Assembly (NCBI GenBank): GCA_900757295.1
Contig: CAAENH010000025.1
Span: 1-19,486, forward strand
DNA length: 19,486 bases
Source of the DNA: Bacilli bacterium
GTDB lineage: Bacteria; Bacillota_I; Bacilli_A; RF39; UBA660
Reading direction: 5' to 3'
The notes under the pieces were generated by a model that was given only the letters and a program-made list of their open reading frames with translations, was not told where the DNA came from and did not search any database. Positions within the stretch are counted from its first letter, which is position 1. Each line of letters opens with the position of its first letter. A program made the translations under genes and the position numbers. Positions 1-7,377 of the stretch are shown piece after piece.

Positions 1-1
1 A

Positions 2-307
2 CATTATTTATACAAAAATAATAAAAATGTTAAAAAAACAAAAGAAGAAAAAAATAGTACCCTAGAAACCATGAAATTATTAATAATTTCTTCGAGAGTC
101 ATAAAAAAAATGAAATATGATTTTACTGGTGAAAAGGTGGATATCATTGATTTATTAAAAATAAGAATTAATGATTTAGACAACAAAAAAATACTATTAT
201 CAAGAATTTTGATAATTTATTATAACTTTATAGAAAATGTTGGAAAATTAATTATAGCAATAATTTTAATGATAATGATAATAATATTTAAATATAAAAT
301 TTTATGA
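2..307 (+). CDS. Hypothetical protein, C-terminal part, with C-terminal membrane helix (cut by left edge)
   Basis: The frame is open from base 2 to a TGA at 305-307, so this is probably the 3' end of a gene that starts outside the window. The first ATG inside it (71) has no ribosome binding site in front of it, which argues against a start there. The visible part is lysine-rich at first. It ends in a strongly hydrophobic helix of about 20 residues (GKLIIAIILMIMIIIF) followed by only five residues, the layout of a tail-anchored or C-terminally anchored membrane protein. No family is recognised. An opposite-strand ORF at 4-186 is read as its shadow. Confidence is limited by the low sequence complexity. 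Confidence 0.42.
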   Translation, partial: HYLYKNNKNVKKTKEEKNSTLETMKLLIISSRVIKKMKYDFTGEKVDIIDLLKIRINDLDNKKILLSRILIIYYNFIENVGKLIIAIILMIMIIIFKYKIL

Positions 308-315
308 GAAGTTAA

Positions 316-345
316 TTGCAATTTAAACAAAAATTAAATTATAAC
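316..345 (+). promoter_or_regulatory. Candidate sigma-A promoter of the restriction-modification gene
   Basis: TTGCAA (316-321) and TATAAC (340-345) are separated by 18 bases. A strong GGAGG ribosome binding site (362-366) and the ATG at 373 follow. The preceding gene ends at 307, so this short gap is where the next gene's promoter would be expected. Assigned by eye only. Confidence 0.4.
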
Positions 346-372
346 TAATTAAGTAAGAATTGGAGGTATTTA

Positions 373-3156
373 ATGATGACTGATTTAGAACAAAAGAATA
401 GAGCAAAAGAATTTGCAGAGTTTTGGAAAGATAAAGGATATGAAAAGGGGCAATCACAAATATTTTGGACAACATTATTAACTGATGTGTTTGGCGTGGA
501 AAATATTAGTGAATTTATTGAATTTGAAGATCAAGTTCATATTGATAAAACAACGGGTTTTATAGATGGATACATTCCAAGTACAAAAGTATTAATTGAA
601 CAAAAGAGTATCGAAAAAGATTTAAGAAAGCCGATAAAACAATCAGATGGTAGTTTACTTAATCCTTTTCAACAAGCAAAAAAATATATTGCTGAACTTC
701 CTGTATCTAAACATCCAAAATGGGTTATTACATGTAATTTTAAATCATTTCTTGTTTATGATATGAATAATCCTAACAGTGAACCAGAAGAAATACTATT
801 AAAAAATTTACCAAAAGAATATTATCGTTTATCATTTTTAGTAGATGAAAAAAGCGAGCATTTAAAAAAAGAGGAAGAATTATCATTTAAAGCAGGTGAA
901 TTAGTTGGAAAACTTTATGATGCTTTTTCTAAGCAATATAAAGATATAACTAATGAGCAGTCACAAAAAGATTTAAATGAATTATGCGTTAGATTAGTAT
1001 TTTGTTTATATGCTGAAGATGCAGGCTTATTTGGAAGAAAAAATGTTTTTCATGATTATTTAAGTAACTATGATGATTTAGGTTTAATGAGGAAAAATTT
1101 AATTGAACTATTTAAAATTTTAGATACAAAATTAGAAGATAGAGATCCTTATCTAGATGATGATTTAAACCAATTTCCTTATGTTAATGGTGGATTGTTT
1201 TCTAATGAAAATATAGAAATACCTTTATTTACTGAAGAGATAAGAGATACTTTGTTAGCTAAAGCATCTGATGATTTTGATTGGTCTGAAATATCTCCAA
1301 CTATATTTGGCGCAGTATTCGAATCAACATTAAATCCAGAAACTAGAAGATCTGGAGGTATGCATTATACTTCAATTGAAAATATTCATAAAGTAATTGA
1401 CCCATTGTTTTTAAATGAATTAAGAGAAAAATTAGATGATGCATTAGCATATAAAAATGAGAAAACAAGAAATGAGAAATTAATAGAATTTCAAAATTAT
1501 ATAGCATCACTTAATTTTTTAGACCCGGCTTGTGGTTCAGGTAACTTTTTAACAGAAACATATTTATCTTTAAGAAGATTGGAAAATGAAATGTTATCAG
1601 CTATGTCTAAAGGTATGATGATGTTGGATATAGCTGATACAATAAAAGTTTCAATTCAACAATTTTATGGAATAGAGGTAAATGATTTTGCTGTTAAAGT
1701 TGCTAAAACTGCACTTTGGATTGCAGAAGCTCAAATGTGGACTGAAACTAAAAAGATAATATCTAGTTTTACAAATATAAGTGATTTTTTACCATTAGAA
1801 ACTTATGATAATATAGTTGAGGAAAATGCTTTAAGAATAAATTGGAACGATGTTATTTCAAATAATAAATGTAGTTATATAATGGGTAATCCACCTTTTG
1901 TTGGTTCTAAATATTCAGATAAAGAGCAAAAGTTGGATATGGATTATGTTTTTGAAAATAATTCTAAAATTAAATATAGAACACTAGATTATGTTACATG
2001 CTGGTTTTATTTAGCGTCTAAATATATTTTAGAAACTGAAATTAAATGTGCGTTTGTTTCCACTAATTCGATAACTCAAGGAGAGCAAACTGGAATTATA
2101 TGGAAACCTATTATAGAAATGGGAATTACTATAAATTTTGCTCATCGTACATTTAGATGGGATAGTGAAGCAAGCCTAAAAGCACATGTTCATTGTGTAA
2201 TAATTGGTTTTAGTTGTAAAAATCTTGTAGATAAAAAAATTATATTTGATAACGGTAAAGTATTAAAAACTAATAATATTAATCCTTATTTAGTATCTGC
2301 ACCTAATGTTTTTATTGAAAGCAGAAATAAGCCATTTGATTTAAGAAAAAAGATGATTGCTCCTAATAAGCCTTGTGATTACAATAATTTAAAAATTGAA
2401 AAGAATGAATATACTGATTTTATATCAAAATGTCCACAATCAAAAAAATGGATAAAGAGGATGGTCGGGGCTCAAGAATTTATTAATAATAAAGAAAGAT
2501 ATTGTTTATGGTTAGTTGGATGTGAACCTAGTGAGTTGAGAAGTATGCCTTTAGTATTAGAAAGAGTAAATAAATGTAGAGAAGATAGAATAAAGGCAAA
2601 TACTGAGGAATCATTAAAGTTAGCAAACACTCCAACATTATTTAGAGAACAAATTAATCCAAAAAGTTATCTAATAATACCTTGTGTTTCATCAGAAAGA
2701 AGAAGATATATACCAATCGGATTCTTGGACGATAAAACTATTCCAGTAATGGGTACATTGATTATTCCTAATGCTGATTTATATGATTTTGGAATTTTAA
2801 CATCAAATGTACATATGTCTTGGACAAGAACTGTTTGTGGTAGACTAAAAAGCGACTATAGATATTCAAAAGATATTGTCTATAATAATTTTCCATTACC
2901 TAATCCAACATCTCAACAAAGAGATAAAATTGAACAAACAGCACAAATGATATTAGATGCTAGAGCAAAATATCCAAATAGTTCCCTTGCTGATCTATAT
3001 GATGAATTAACCATGCCCGTGGAATTAAGAAAAGCTCATCAAGCAAACGATGTTGCTGTAATGGAAGCGTATGGATTTAATTGGAAAATTATGACTGAAT
3101 CAGAATGTGTAGCTGAACTGATGAAAATGTATCAAAAATTAGTAAAGGATAATTGA
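373..3156 (+). CDS. MmeI-like type IIL restriction-modification enzyme (fused nuclease, adenine methyltransferase and specificity domain)
   Basis: One 927-residue chain carries both activities of a type IIL system. The expected reaction is N6-adenine methylation of one strand of an asymmetric site and cleavage at a fixed distance from it, both needing S-adenosylmethionine. Near the N-terminus is a PD-(D/E)XK site: D65, then E76-Q-K78, close to the D-x9-ExK arrangement of MmeI. A helical spacer covers roughly residues 150-340. The methyltransferase has SAM motif I (DPACGSG, 384-390) and the gamma-class adenine motif NPPF (506-509). The target recognition domain should be about 610-820, and the tail keeps the family-like ELRKAH..ND..V..AYGF pattern. 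GGAGG lies 6 bases before the ATG at 373; the next codon is also ATG (376) and is an equally possible start. No frameshift or missing catalytic residue is seen, so it looks intact. The recognition sequence cannot be read from the protein. Confidence 0.92.
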   Translation: MMTDLEQKNRAKEFAEFWKDKGYEKGQSQIFWTTLLTDVFGVENISEFIEFEDQVHIDKTTGFIDGYIPSTKVLIEQKSIEKDLRKPIKQSDGSLLNPFQQAKKYIAELPVSKHPKWVITCNFKSFLVYDMNNPNSEPEEILLKNLPKEYYRLSFLVDEKSEHLKKEEELSFKAGELVGKLYDAFSKQYKDITNEQSQKDLNELCVRLVFCLYAEDAGLFGRKNVFHDYLSNYDDLGLMRKNLIELFKILDTKLEDRDPYLDDDLNQFPYVNGGLFSNENIEIPLFTEEIRDTLLAKASDDFDWSEISPTIFGAVFESTLNPETRRSGGMHYTSIENIHKVIDPLFLNELREKLDDALAYKNEKTRNEKLIEFQNYIASLNFLDPACGSGNFLTETYLSLRRLENEMLSAMSKGMMMLDIADTIKVSIQQFYGIEVNDFAVKVAKTALWIAEAQMWTETKKIISSFTNISDFLPLETYDNIVEENALRINWNDVISNNKCSYIMGNPPFVGSKYSDKEQKLDMDYVFENNSKIKYRTLDYVTCWFYLASKYILETEIKCAFVSTNSITQGEQTGIIWKPIIEMGITINFAHRTFRWDSEASLKAHVHCVIIGFSCKNLVDKKIIFDNGKVLKTNNINPYLVSAPNVFIESRNKPFDLRKKMIAPNKPCDYNNLKIEKNEYTDFISKCPQSKKWIKRMVGAQEFINNKERYCLWLVGCEPSELRSMPLVLERVNKCREDRIKANTEESLKLANTPTLFREQINPKSYLIIPCVSSERRRYIPIGFLDDKTIPVMGTLIIPNADLYDFGILTSNVHMSWTRTVCGRLKSDYRYSKDIVYNNFPLPNPTSQQRDKIEQTAQMILDARAKYPNSSLADLYDELTMPVELRKAHQANDVAVMEAYGFNWKIMTESECVAELMKMYQKLVKDN

Positions 3157-3163
3157 TAATAAG

Positions 3164-3685
3164 ATGTCTGATAAAAATAATGTTAAACAATCAAATAAGT
3201 TATTTTATATAAAATTGAAATTTTCTTTCATTAGTAAAAAATGTAAAAAATTTGTTAGAACATATTTTACATTACCACATATATGGATTTCGATAATAAT
3301 ATTAATACTTTCTTTTATTGCGCTAGGTATGTCTATTTATTATAAAGATAGTAATTTTCTTTCATCTATATGTGCAAATATATTTGCTGGTTTAATAACT
3401 GGTTTGGTTATTTCTTTAATATCTTTAGTAAAAGGAATGTCTTTATATATAACGCAAAATAAAATAAAATGGTTGAAAATGATACATAATCAAAGCTTGG
3501 AATTTCTTTCAGAAAGTAAAAAAATGTATTTTTCAAAAAATACAGACTTTTTAACACCAGAGGAAAAATATGATAAAATTTATGATTTGTTATGTTTGGG
3601 AAATGAAATATGTGTATCTATAAGTCAAGGACAATATTATGATATTTATCCATTTGATACTTACAAATTTTCTAAAAAAATTTAA
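3164..3685 (+). CDS. Two-helix membrane protein, truncated by a frameshift at an A7 tract
   Basis: This gene begins 7 bases after the restriction-modification stop and is probably co-transcribed with it, although its own ribosome binding site is weak. The 173 residues have a basic N-terminal 35 residues, two membrane helices (about 40-59 and 66-88) and a cytosolic helical part. It ends at TAA 3683-3685, just after seven A residues (3674-3680). Reading on one base out of phase gives 66 more sense codons of similar composition to TAG 3883-3885, so the original protein was probably about 240 residues long. No family is recognised. Whether the short form is functional, a pseudogene product, or rescued by slippage on the A tract cannot be told from sequence. 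Confidence 0.6.
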   Translation: MSDKNNVKQSNKLFYIKLKFSFISKKCKKFVRTYFTLPHIWISIIILILSFIALGMSIYYKDSNFLSSICANIFAGLITGLVISLISLVKGMSLYITQNKIKWLKMIHNQSLEFLSESKKMYFSKNTDFLTPEEKYDKIYDLLCLGNEICVSISQGQYYDIYPFDTYKFSKKI

Positions 3686-3885
3686 AGTTTGATGCTATTG
3701 AACAACAAAAAAACAATTTAGAGTTAAGAGAACAAATTATTAATTTAGATATTTCAGTGATTGATAGTATAGATTTAAAAGAATTATTCCAAGCAATGGA
3801 AACAGCGATTTTTTCATTAAACGTGAATGTACTAGATAAAATAAAACAACTAGAAATTAAAAATAAAGCGGTAAATATAACCTAG
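3686..3885 (+). pseudogene. Out-of-phase 3' continuation of the two-helix membrane protein gene
   Basis: The codons TTT GAT GCT ATT GAA from 3688 start an open stretch to TAG 3883-3885 with protein-like composition: FDAIEQQKNNLELREQ, then LKELFQAMETAIFSL and DKIKQLEIKNKA. These are amphipathic, charged helices, probably a coiled coil. It has no ATG or ribosome binding site where it begins. One extra A in the tract at 3674-3680 would join it in phase to the gene at 3164 through ...SKKNLKFDAIEQ. It is therefore read as the detached C-terminus of that gene and not as a separate gene. Confidence 0.6.
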
Positions 3886-3900
3886 AATAATATAAGGGGT

Positions 3901-3943
3901 TGGGATTTCTCCCACATAGAATTTAGTATGGGAGTATAAATTC
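3901..3943 (+). other. Three alternative RNA hairpins in the intergenic leader
   Basis: Three perfect short stems share sequence. A pairs TGGGA (3901-3905) with TCCCA (3910-3914). B pairs CTCCCA (3909-3914) with TGGGAG (3929-3934). C pairs GAATTTA (3919-3925) with TAAATTC (3937-3943). A and C can coexist, while B excludes both, the topology of an attenuator or a small structured RNA. No T-tract follows C, so this is not a simple terminator. It lies upstream of the promoter at 3964-3993, so it would be in the mRNA of the 782-residue protein only through read-through from the upstream operon. Function is unknown. Confidence 0.4.
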
Positions 3944-3963
3944 AGTGCTGGCTAGACAAAAGT

Positions 3964-3993
3964 TTGACTACCAAATGATAAATTTGATATATT
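3964..3993 (+). promoter_or_regulatory. Promoter with operator-like repeats for the 782-residue membrane protein
   Basis: TTGACT (3964-3969) and TATATT (3988-3993) are spaced by 18 bases. The spacer holds the dyad CAAAT (3972-3976) / ATTTG (3982-3986). The heptamer ACCAAAT occurs directly after the -35 box (3970-3976) and again after the -10 box (3999-4005). Such placement would suit a repressor site, but no regulator is identified. GGAG at 4030-4033 precedes the ATG at 4042. Confidence 0.5.
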
Positions 3994-4041
3994 GTGTGAC
4001 CAAATTTAAATTTTTAAAATTGTTAAAATGGAGATGAAATA

Positions 4042-6390
4042 ATGACAAAAATAATAGTTTTAAATAAAATTAATAAAATATTACCTGAATTTTTTAAATT
4101 ACTGTTTGCTTTAAGTTCAAAAGTTTGGTCTATATTACATATTTGTATTGACTTTATTTTATATACGAGTGATAAATATAATGAATTAGTATTGGTATTA
4201 ATAGGAGGCGAATTAACTTTAATAACCTTATTTTTTGCCTTAATACCTACATTAGTAGATAAAAGAAATGATCAATATTATTTAGGTTATAAAATTTCAG
4301 AAATATTTTTATATGGTAATGGTAAAAAAAGTGAACTTGCAAAAACTTGGATAGGCGGAATAATATTAGCATCAATAAATATTATATTTTGTTTACTAAA
4401 ATTAGATAATTTATCATTTTTTTGTTTTACTATTTTTATAATGTTTTTTACTTTCAAAATTTTAAAATATTTAAATTTTATTTCGAATGATGATGAAATA
4501 AAAAATGAAATAGAAAAAAATTTTGTTAAAGAAGTTAATAGTAATTATAGTAGTTTAATTCAAAATATGTTTGATACATCTAAAGATAGTATGAAAAATA
4601 TATATGATAATATGAATTTTTTATTTAAAATTAATGAAGATTCTAGAATTTTAAATGATTACACTAATAAGTTATTAGATATAAAAAATATTAATCAAGA
4701 TTCTATTTATTTTAAAATAAGTGAGTTTATTGAAGAAAAAAAATATAATTATTATTTTAAGTTTGATTATTCTAAATTATATAAATATTTAAGAAATTCA
4801 ATAAATGATTTTAATAAAGAAGACTATTATGGATTCATTCATACTCTATTGATTAATAATTATAATTGTTATATAAATAAACAAATGGAAAATATGGATG
4901 TTCTTGTACTACCTATATTTAGTGCAATAGATGATTCAAAATTATCAGCAAATAAAAGGCAAAACTTAAAAAATAGAATTATTAATAACATGAATATTTA
5001 CATAAAAAAAGAGTATAGTATTTCTGATAAAGAGTACCCATATGTATATAAATATGAATTCTATGTGTTGAAATATATTGTTGATAATAAAGATTTAAAT
5101 TTATTTAATAAATTTATTAGAAATAATGATTCAAATTATACTAATTATGGAATTATATATGATTTATATTTAACTTGTTTTTTATATTTATATTATCTAA
5201 TTGAAATTGAAACAGAAAAATATGTTTCATTAGCTGATAAAAAAATATATAAAGAAATGTATAATCAATTATGCAAAGCATTTGACATTTCTAATTTTGA
5301 ATTAAATGATTATTATTATAGAAATTTTAACGCTTTTTTCAAAAATCTAAATGAAGTCACTAATTGGTGGGAAAAATTTAATCTTGAAGATCAATGGGAT
5401 TTAAAGACTTGCTTAGTGGATAGTTCTATAATTCAGTGTAAGAAAGCATTATTTATAATTTTTGGGAAAGATTTTATAGGTAAAAAATATTCTATATCAG
5501 ATGAAATTGTTAACTTGTTCAAATATGATTTTGAAAACGGAATTTTAAAGATTCAGAGTAAAGAGCAATTAAAAAGTGTTTTATTATTTTTTAAATATAA
5601 TATAAATGATGAGTTAGAAAAATTTGAAGAAGATTTTTTAGAATTTGTATCAAATAATTATAAAATTGATGAATTGTCAAAAAAAATAGATATTGAAAAT
5701 TTATCGAAAAAATTAAATAATGAATTATCGATAATAAAAGAAAAAATCAACAAATTGAGTATTATAAATAATAAAAAATGTAGCAATTTTGAGGAATGTT
5801 TTTGTAATATTAATTGCAGTAAAGATTTTTTAGATAGTTTTTATGCTAATAAGAATTTGCTTAATGATTTGAATTTAGAATCGGCCTTAGAAAAATATGC
5901 ATATGAATGTATTTTAAGCAAAGTAGAAAATAAAATATATCATAGCTACAAAGATGATAAAATTATTGTTGATACTTTAGACAAAATTAAGAGTAGATAT
6001 TTTTATTTTAGACCATCAAATGATTTATTAGGCGAAAAATGGAAGTTTGGAAATAAATATAAAAATATAATATCGAGATATGAATTAGTCGATACTAGCA
6101 TTTCAAAAATAAGAATATTAGTAAAAGATTATAATTGCTCAATAGAGAATATTTCATTAGAGTTAAAAGAAGTGACTGATGATTTTATTAAAAGTAAACT
6201 AAGAAGTCATTTTATTTCAAGAAATAAGTATTGCATAAAAAATGAATTTGGATTAGAGATATTTTTTACTAAACAGGAATTTTTAAATTACTTAAAAAAT
6301 ACTGAGGTATTACTTCAAATAAAGATTAAATTTGGATTAGATATTTTTGGAAATAAAAATATAGCATTTATTAGAAAAAAGGATAGTTGA
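4042..6390 (+). CDS. Large hypothetical membrane protein (782 residues), possible defence effector or sensor
   Basis: No family is recognised. The N-terminal ~145 residues carry three clear membrane helices (about 48-72, 103-121 and 124-144) and possibly a fourth near 16-41. The remaining ~640 residues are soluble-looking, lysine/asparagine/tyrosine-rich and mainly helical. A Cys cluster, C580-x5-C586-x-C588-x3-C592, could bind a metal. No Walker, protease, nuclease or TIR motif was spotted. It has its own promoter (3964-3993) and GGAG ribosome binding site, and its stop lies inside the hairpin at 6378-6407. It is even more AT-rich than its neighbours (bases 4741-4800 hold 5 G/C in 60), which suggests recent transfer. 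Its position between a restriction-modification gene and a transposon protein suggests an accessory, perhaps anti-phage, role by inference only. The ORF itself is certain. Confidence 0.8.
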   Translation: MTKIIVLNKINKILPEFFKLLFALSSKVWSILHICIDFILYTSDKYNELVLVLIGGELTLITLFFALIPTLVDKRNDQYYLGYKISEIFLYGNGKKSELAKTWIGGIILASINIIFCLLKLDNLSFFCFTIFIMFFTFKILKYLNFISNDDEIKNEIEKNFVKEVNSNYSSLIQNMFDTSKDSMKNIYDNMNFLFKINEDSRILNDYTNKLLDIKNINQDSIYFKISEFIEEKKYNYYFKFDYSKLYKYLRNSINDFNKEDYYGFIHTLLINNYNCYINKQMENMDVLVLPIFSAIDDSKLSANKRQNLKNRIINNMNIYIKKEYSISDKEYPYVYKYEFYVLKYIVDNKDLNLFNKFIRNNDSNYTNYGIIYDLYLTCFLYLYYLIEIETEKYVSLADKKIYKEMYNQLCKAFDISNFELNDYYYRNFNAFFKNLNEVTNWWEKFNLEDQWDLKTCLVDSSIIQCKKALFIIFGKDFIGKKYSISDEIVNLFKYDFENGILKIQSKEQLKSVLLFFKYNINDELEKFEEDFLEFVSNNYKIDELSKKIDIENLSKKLNNELSIIKEKINKLSIINNKKCSNFEECFCNINCSKDFLDSFYANKNLLNDLNLESALEKYAYECILSKVENKIYHSYKDDKIIVDTLDKIKSRYFYFRPSNDLLGEKWKFGNKYKNIISRYELVDTSISKIRILVKDYNCSIENISLELKEVTDDFIKSKLRSHFISRNKYCIKNEFGLEIFFTKQEFLNYLKNTEVLLQIKIKFGLDIFGNKNIAFIRKKDS

Positions 6391-6407
6391 AATTTCAATT
6401 ATCCTTT
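6378..6407. terminator. Bidirectional terminator hairpin containing both converging stop codons
   Basis: Two 15-nt arms (6378-6392 and 6393-6407) form an inverted repeat that differs from perfect by one G.U pair. The plus-strand gene stop (6388-6390) and the minus-strand gene stop (6395-6397) both lie inside it. On the minus strand six or more T residues follow the stem (complement of A6375-A6380), a good intrinsic terminator for the tnpV pair. On the plus strand the tail is TTTAATT, which is weaker. Confidence 0.7.
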
Positions 6408-6697
6408 AATTGTGTGATTGTAGATATTTTTAAATTATATTTAATTCTGAGTATTTTTTTTACCTGTGGAACTAATTTATCAATATTACACCTTACATTA
6501 AATATATCTAGTGCAGAATTAATATGATTACGAAGTGGACAATCTGATAAACAGTTTCTACTATATCCATTTGCTAAGTAAAATGCTACAGCTTCTGGTA
6601 TTACAAATCTAATAAGATATTCATTATAATTATTGTGGAATGGTAATAATATTTCTTCAAATTCTTTGTCAGTAATATCTTCTTTACCTTTAATCAT
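6395..6697 (-). CDS. Hypothetical small protein, translationally coupled to tnpV
   Basis: A 100-residue protein whose ATG (6697-6695) overlaps the tnpV stop as ATGA. GGAG is placed about 7 bases before it, inside the 3' end of tnpV, so the two are translated as a pair. It has an acidic N-terminus (KEDITDKEFEEILLPFHNN), then a helical section with CLSDCPLRNHINSALDIFNVRC (three cysteines), and a basic C-terminus. The family is not recognised. Small proteins of this kind accompany TnpV in Firmicutes mobile elements, but no function is claimed. It ends in the shared hairpin at 6378-6407. Confidence 0.65.
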   Translation of the reverse strand: MIKGKEDITDKEFEEILLPFHNNYNEYLIRFVIPEAVAFYLANGYSRNCLSDCPLRNHINSALDIFNVRCNIDKLVPQVKKILRIKYNLKISTITQLKDN

Positions 6698-7056
6698 ATT
6701 TCATCTCCATAAATAATCTCTTTTAAAATTATTTCTTCAGCAATGCTTTTATAATTATTCATTTTTTGAACCCATAATAATTGATTTTCAAGTTTTAGTT
6801 TTTCTGTAATAGAAGTATCAGATTTTATTAATTCATTAATTATATGATTTACTTTATTTTCAGCATTTATACTTACTGAAAAAAGATGTTCATTTAATTT
6901 ATCTTTCATAAGTAATTCTTGATATAATACTTTTTTATTATTCTTTAAATATTCTAATCTTAATAATCCATATTTATTTAATTGTTTGTTTTCTTTTTTA
7001 GCTAGTGTTAAATTTGGTAATAAATAATCACCACATTTTGTATAAGTTATTTTCAT
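6694..7056 (-). CDS. tnpV: TnpV-family transposon-encoded protein
   Basis: The 120 residues match the TnpV pattern: an N-terminal GDYLLPNLTL, then KYGLLRLEYLKNNKKVLYQELLMKDKLNEHL, and a C-terminal WVQKMNNYKSIAEEIILKEIIY. TnpV is carried by Tn4451-like mobilizable transposons and related integrative elements of Firmicutes; its biochemical role is poorly known. The ribosome binding site AAAGGA lies 8 bases before the ATG at 7056. A TATAAT box (7102-7097) precedes it. It is first in a two-gene unit with the 100-residue ORF. No integrase, resolvase or relaxase is seen nearby, so it may be a remnant or the end of an element extending left. Confidence 0.82.
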   Translation of the reverse strand: MKITYTKCGDYLLPNLTLAKKENKQLNKYGLLRLEYLKNNKKVLYQELLMKDKLNEHLFSVSINAENKVNHIINELIKSDTSITEKLKLENQLLWVQKMNNYKSIAEEIILKEIIYGDEI

Positions 7057-7096
7057 AATATTTATCCTTTCATTTATATGAAGAATTAATAATAGT

Positions 7097-7126
7097 ATTA
7101 TAGGTTTTAGGTACCCATTTAGGTAC
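7097..7126 (-). promoter_or_regulatory. tnpV promoter with tandem repeats
   Basis: On the minus strand, TATAAT at 7102-7097 lies about 40 bases before the tnpV ATG. The -35 region (about 7125-7120, TACCTA) is poor and sits in a direct repeat. The 9-mer TTTAGGTAC occurs at 7106-7114 and 7118-7126 (plus-strand reading), period 12, between and over the -35/-10 region. A weak -35 covered by repeats suggests a regulator-controlled promoter. Confidence 0.45.
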
Positions 7127-7253
7127 TTAATTCGTAATATTTGTTAATTATATTTAAAATTTAATAATTAGATGTAATTTAAAAATGCTTGAAATATAAG
7201 GAAATTAACTAGCAATAATTAATTTTATGTGCAATATATTTTTGCCCCCTGAA

Positions 7254-7282
7254 GCTAGGTCAATAGACCTAGCATTTTTTTT
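7254..7282 (+). terminator. Rho-independent terminator without an obvious upstream gene
   Basis: A perfect 8-bp stem, GCTAGGTC (7254-7261) and GACCTAGC (7266-7273), encloses the loop AATA and is followed by A and eight T residues (7275-7282). It reads rightward. The nearest rightward gene upstream ends at 6390 in its own hairpin, so this terminator may end a small RNA or be the leftover end of a gene separated by the mobile DNA. Confidence 0.8.
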
Positions 7283-7347
7283 GCTAAAAAAATCTAATTT
7301 ATTAATATTTTATTTAATTGATGTTTTTATAAAAGAATGTTTTTCTA

Positions 7348-7377
7348 TTGCTTCATATATAGTTTTTAAGCTATAAT
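7348..7377 (+). promoter_or_regulatory. Promoter of the LysR-type regulator
   Basis: TTGCTT (7348-7353), an 18-base spacer and a consensus TATAAT (7372-7377). Transcription would start near 7384. This rules out the ATG at 7379 as the translation start and supports the ATG at 7400, which has TGGAG just in front. Confidence 0.65.

Noticed and set aside
4..186. Leftward hydrophobic ORF at the left edge
   Set aside because: It is antisense to the rightward frame open from the edge, has low complexity, and lacks a ribosome binding site.
3970..4005. ACCAAAT repeats as a CRISPR-like array
   Set aside because: Only two 7-base copies, lying in a promoter, with no spacer structure.
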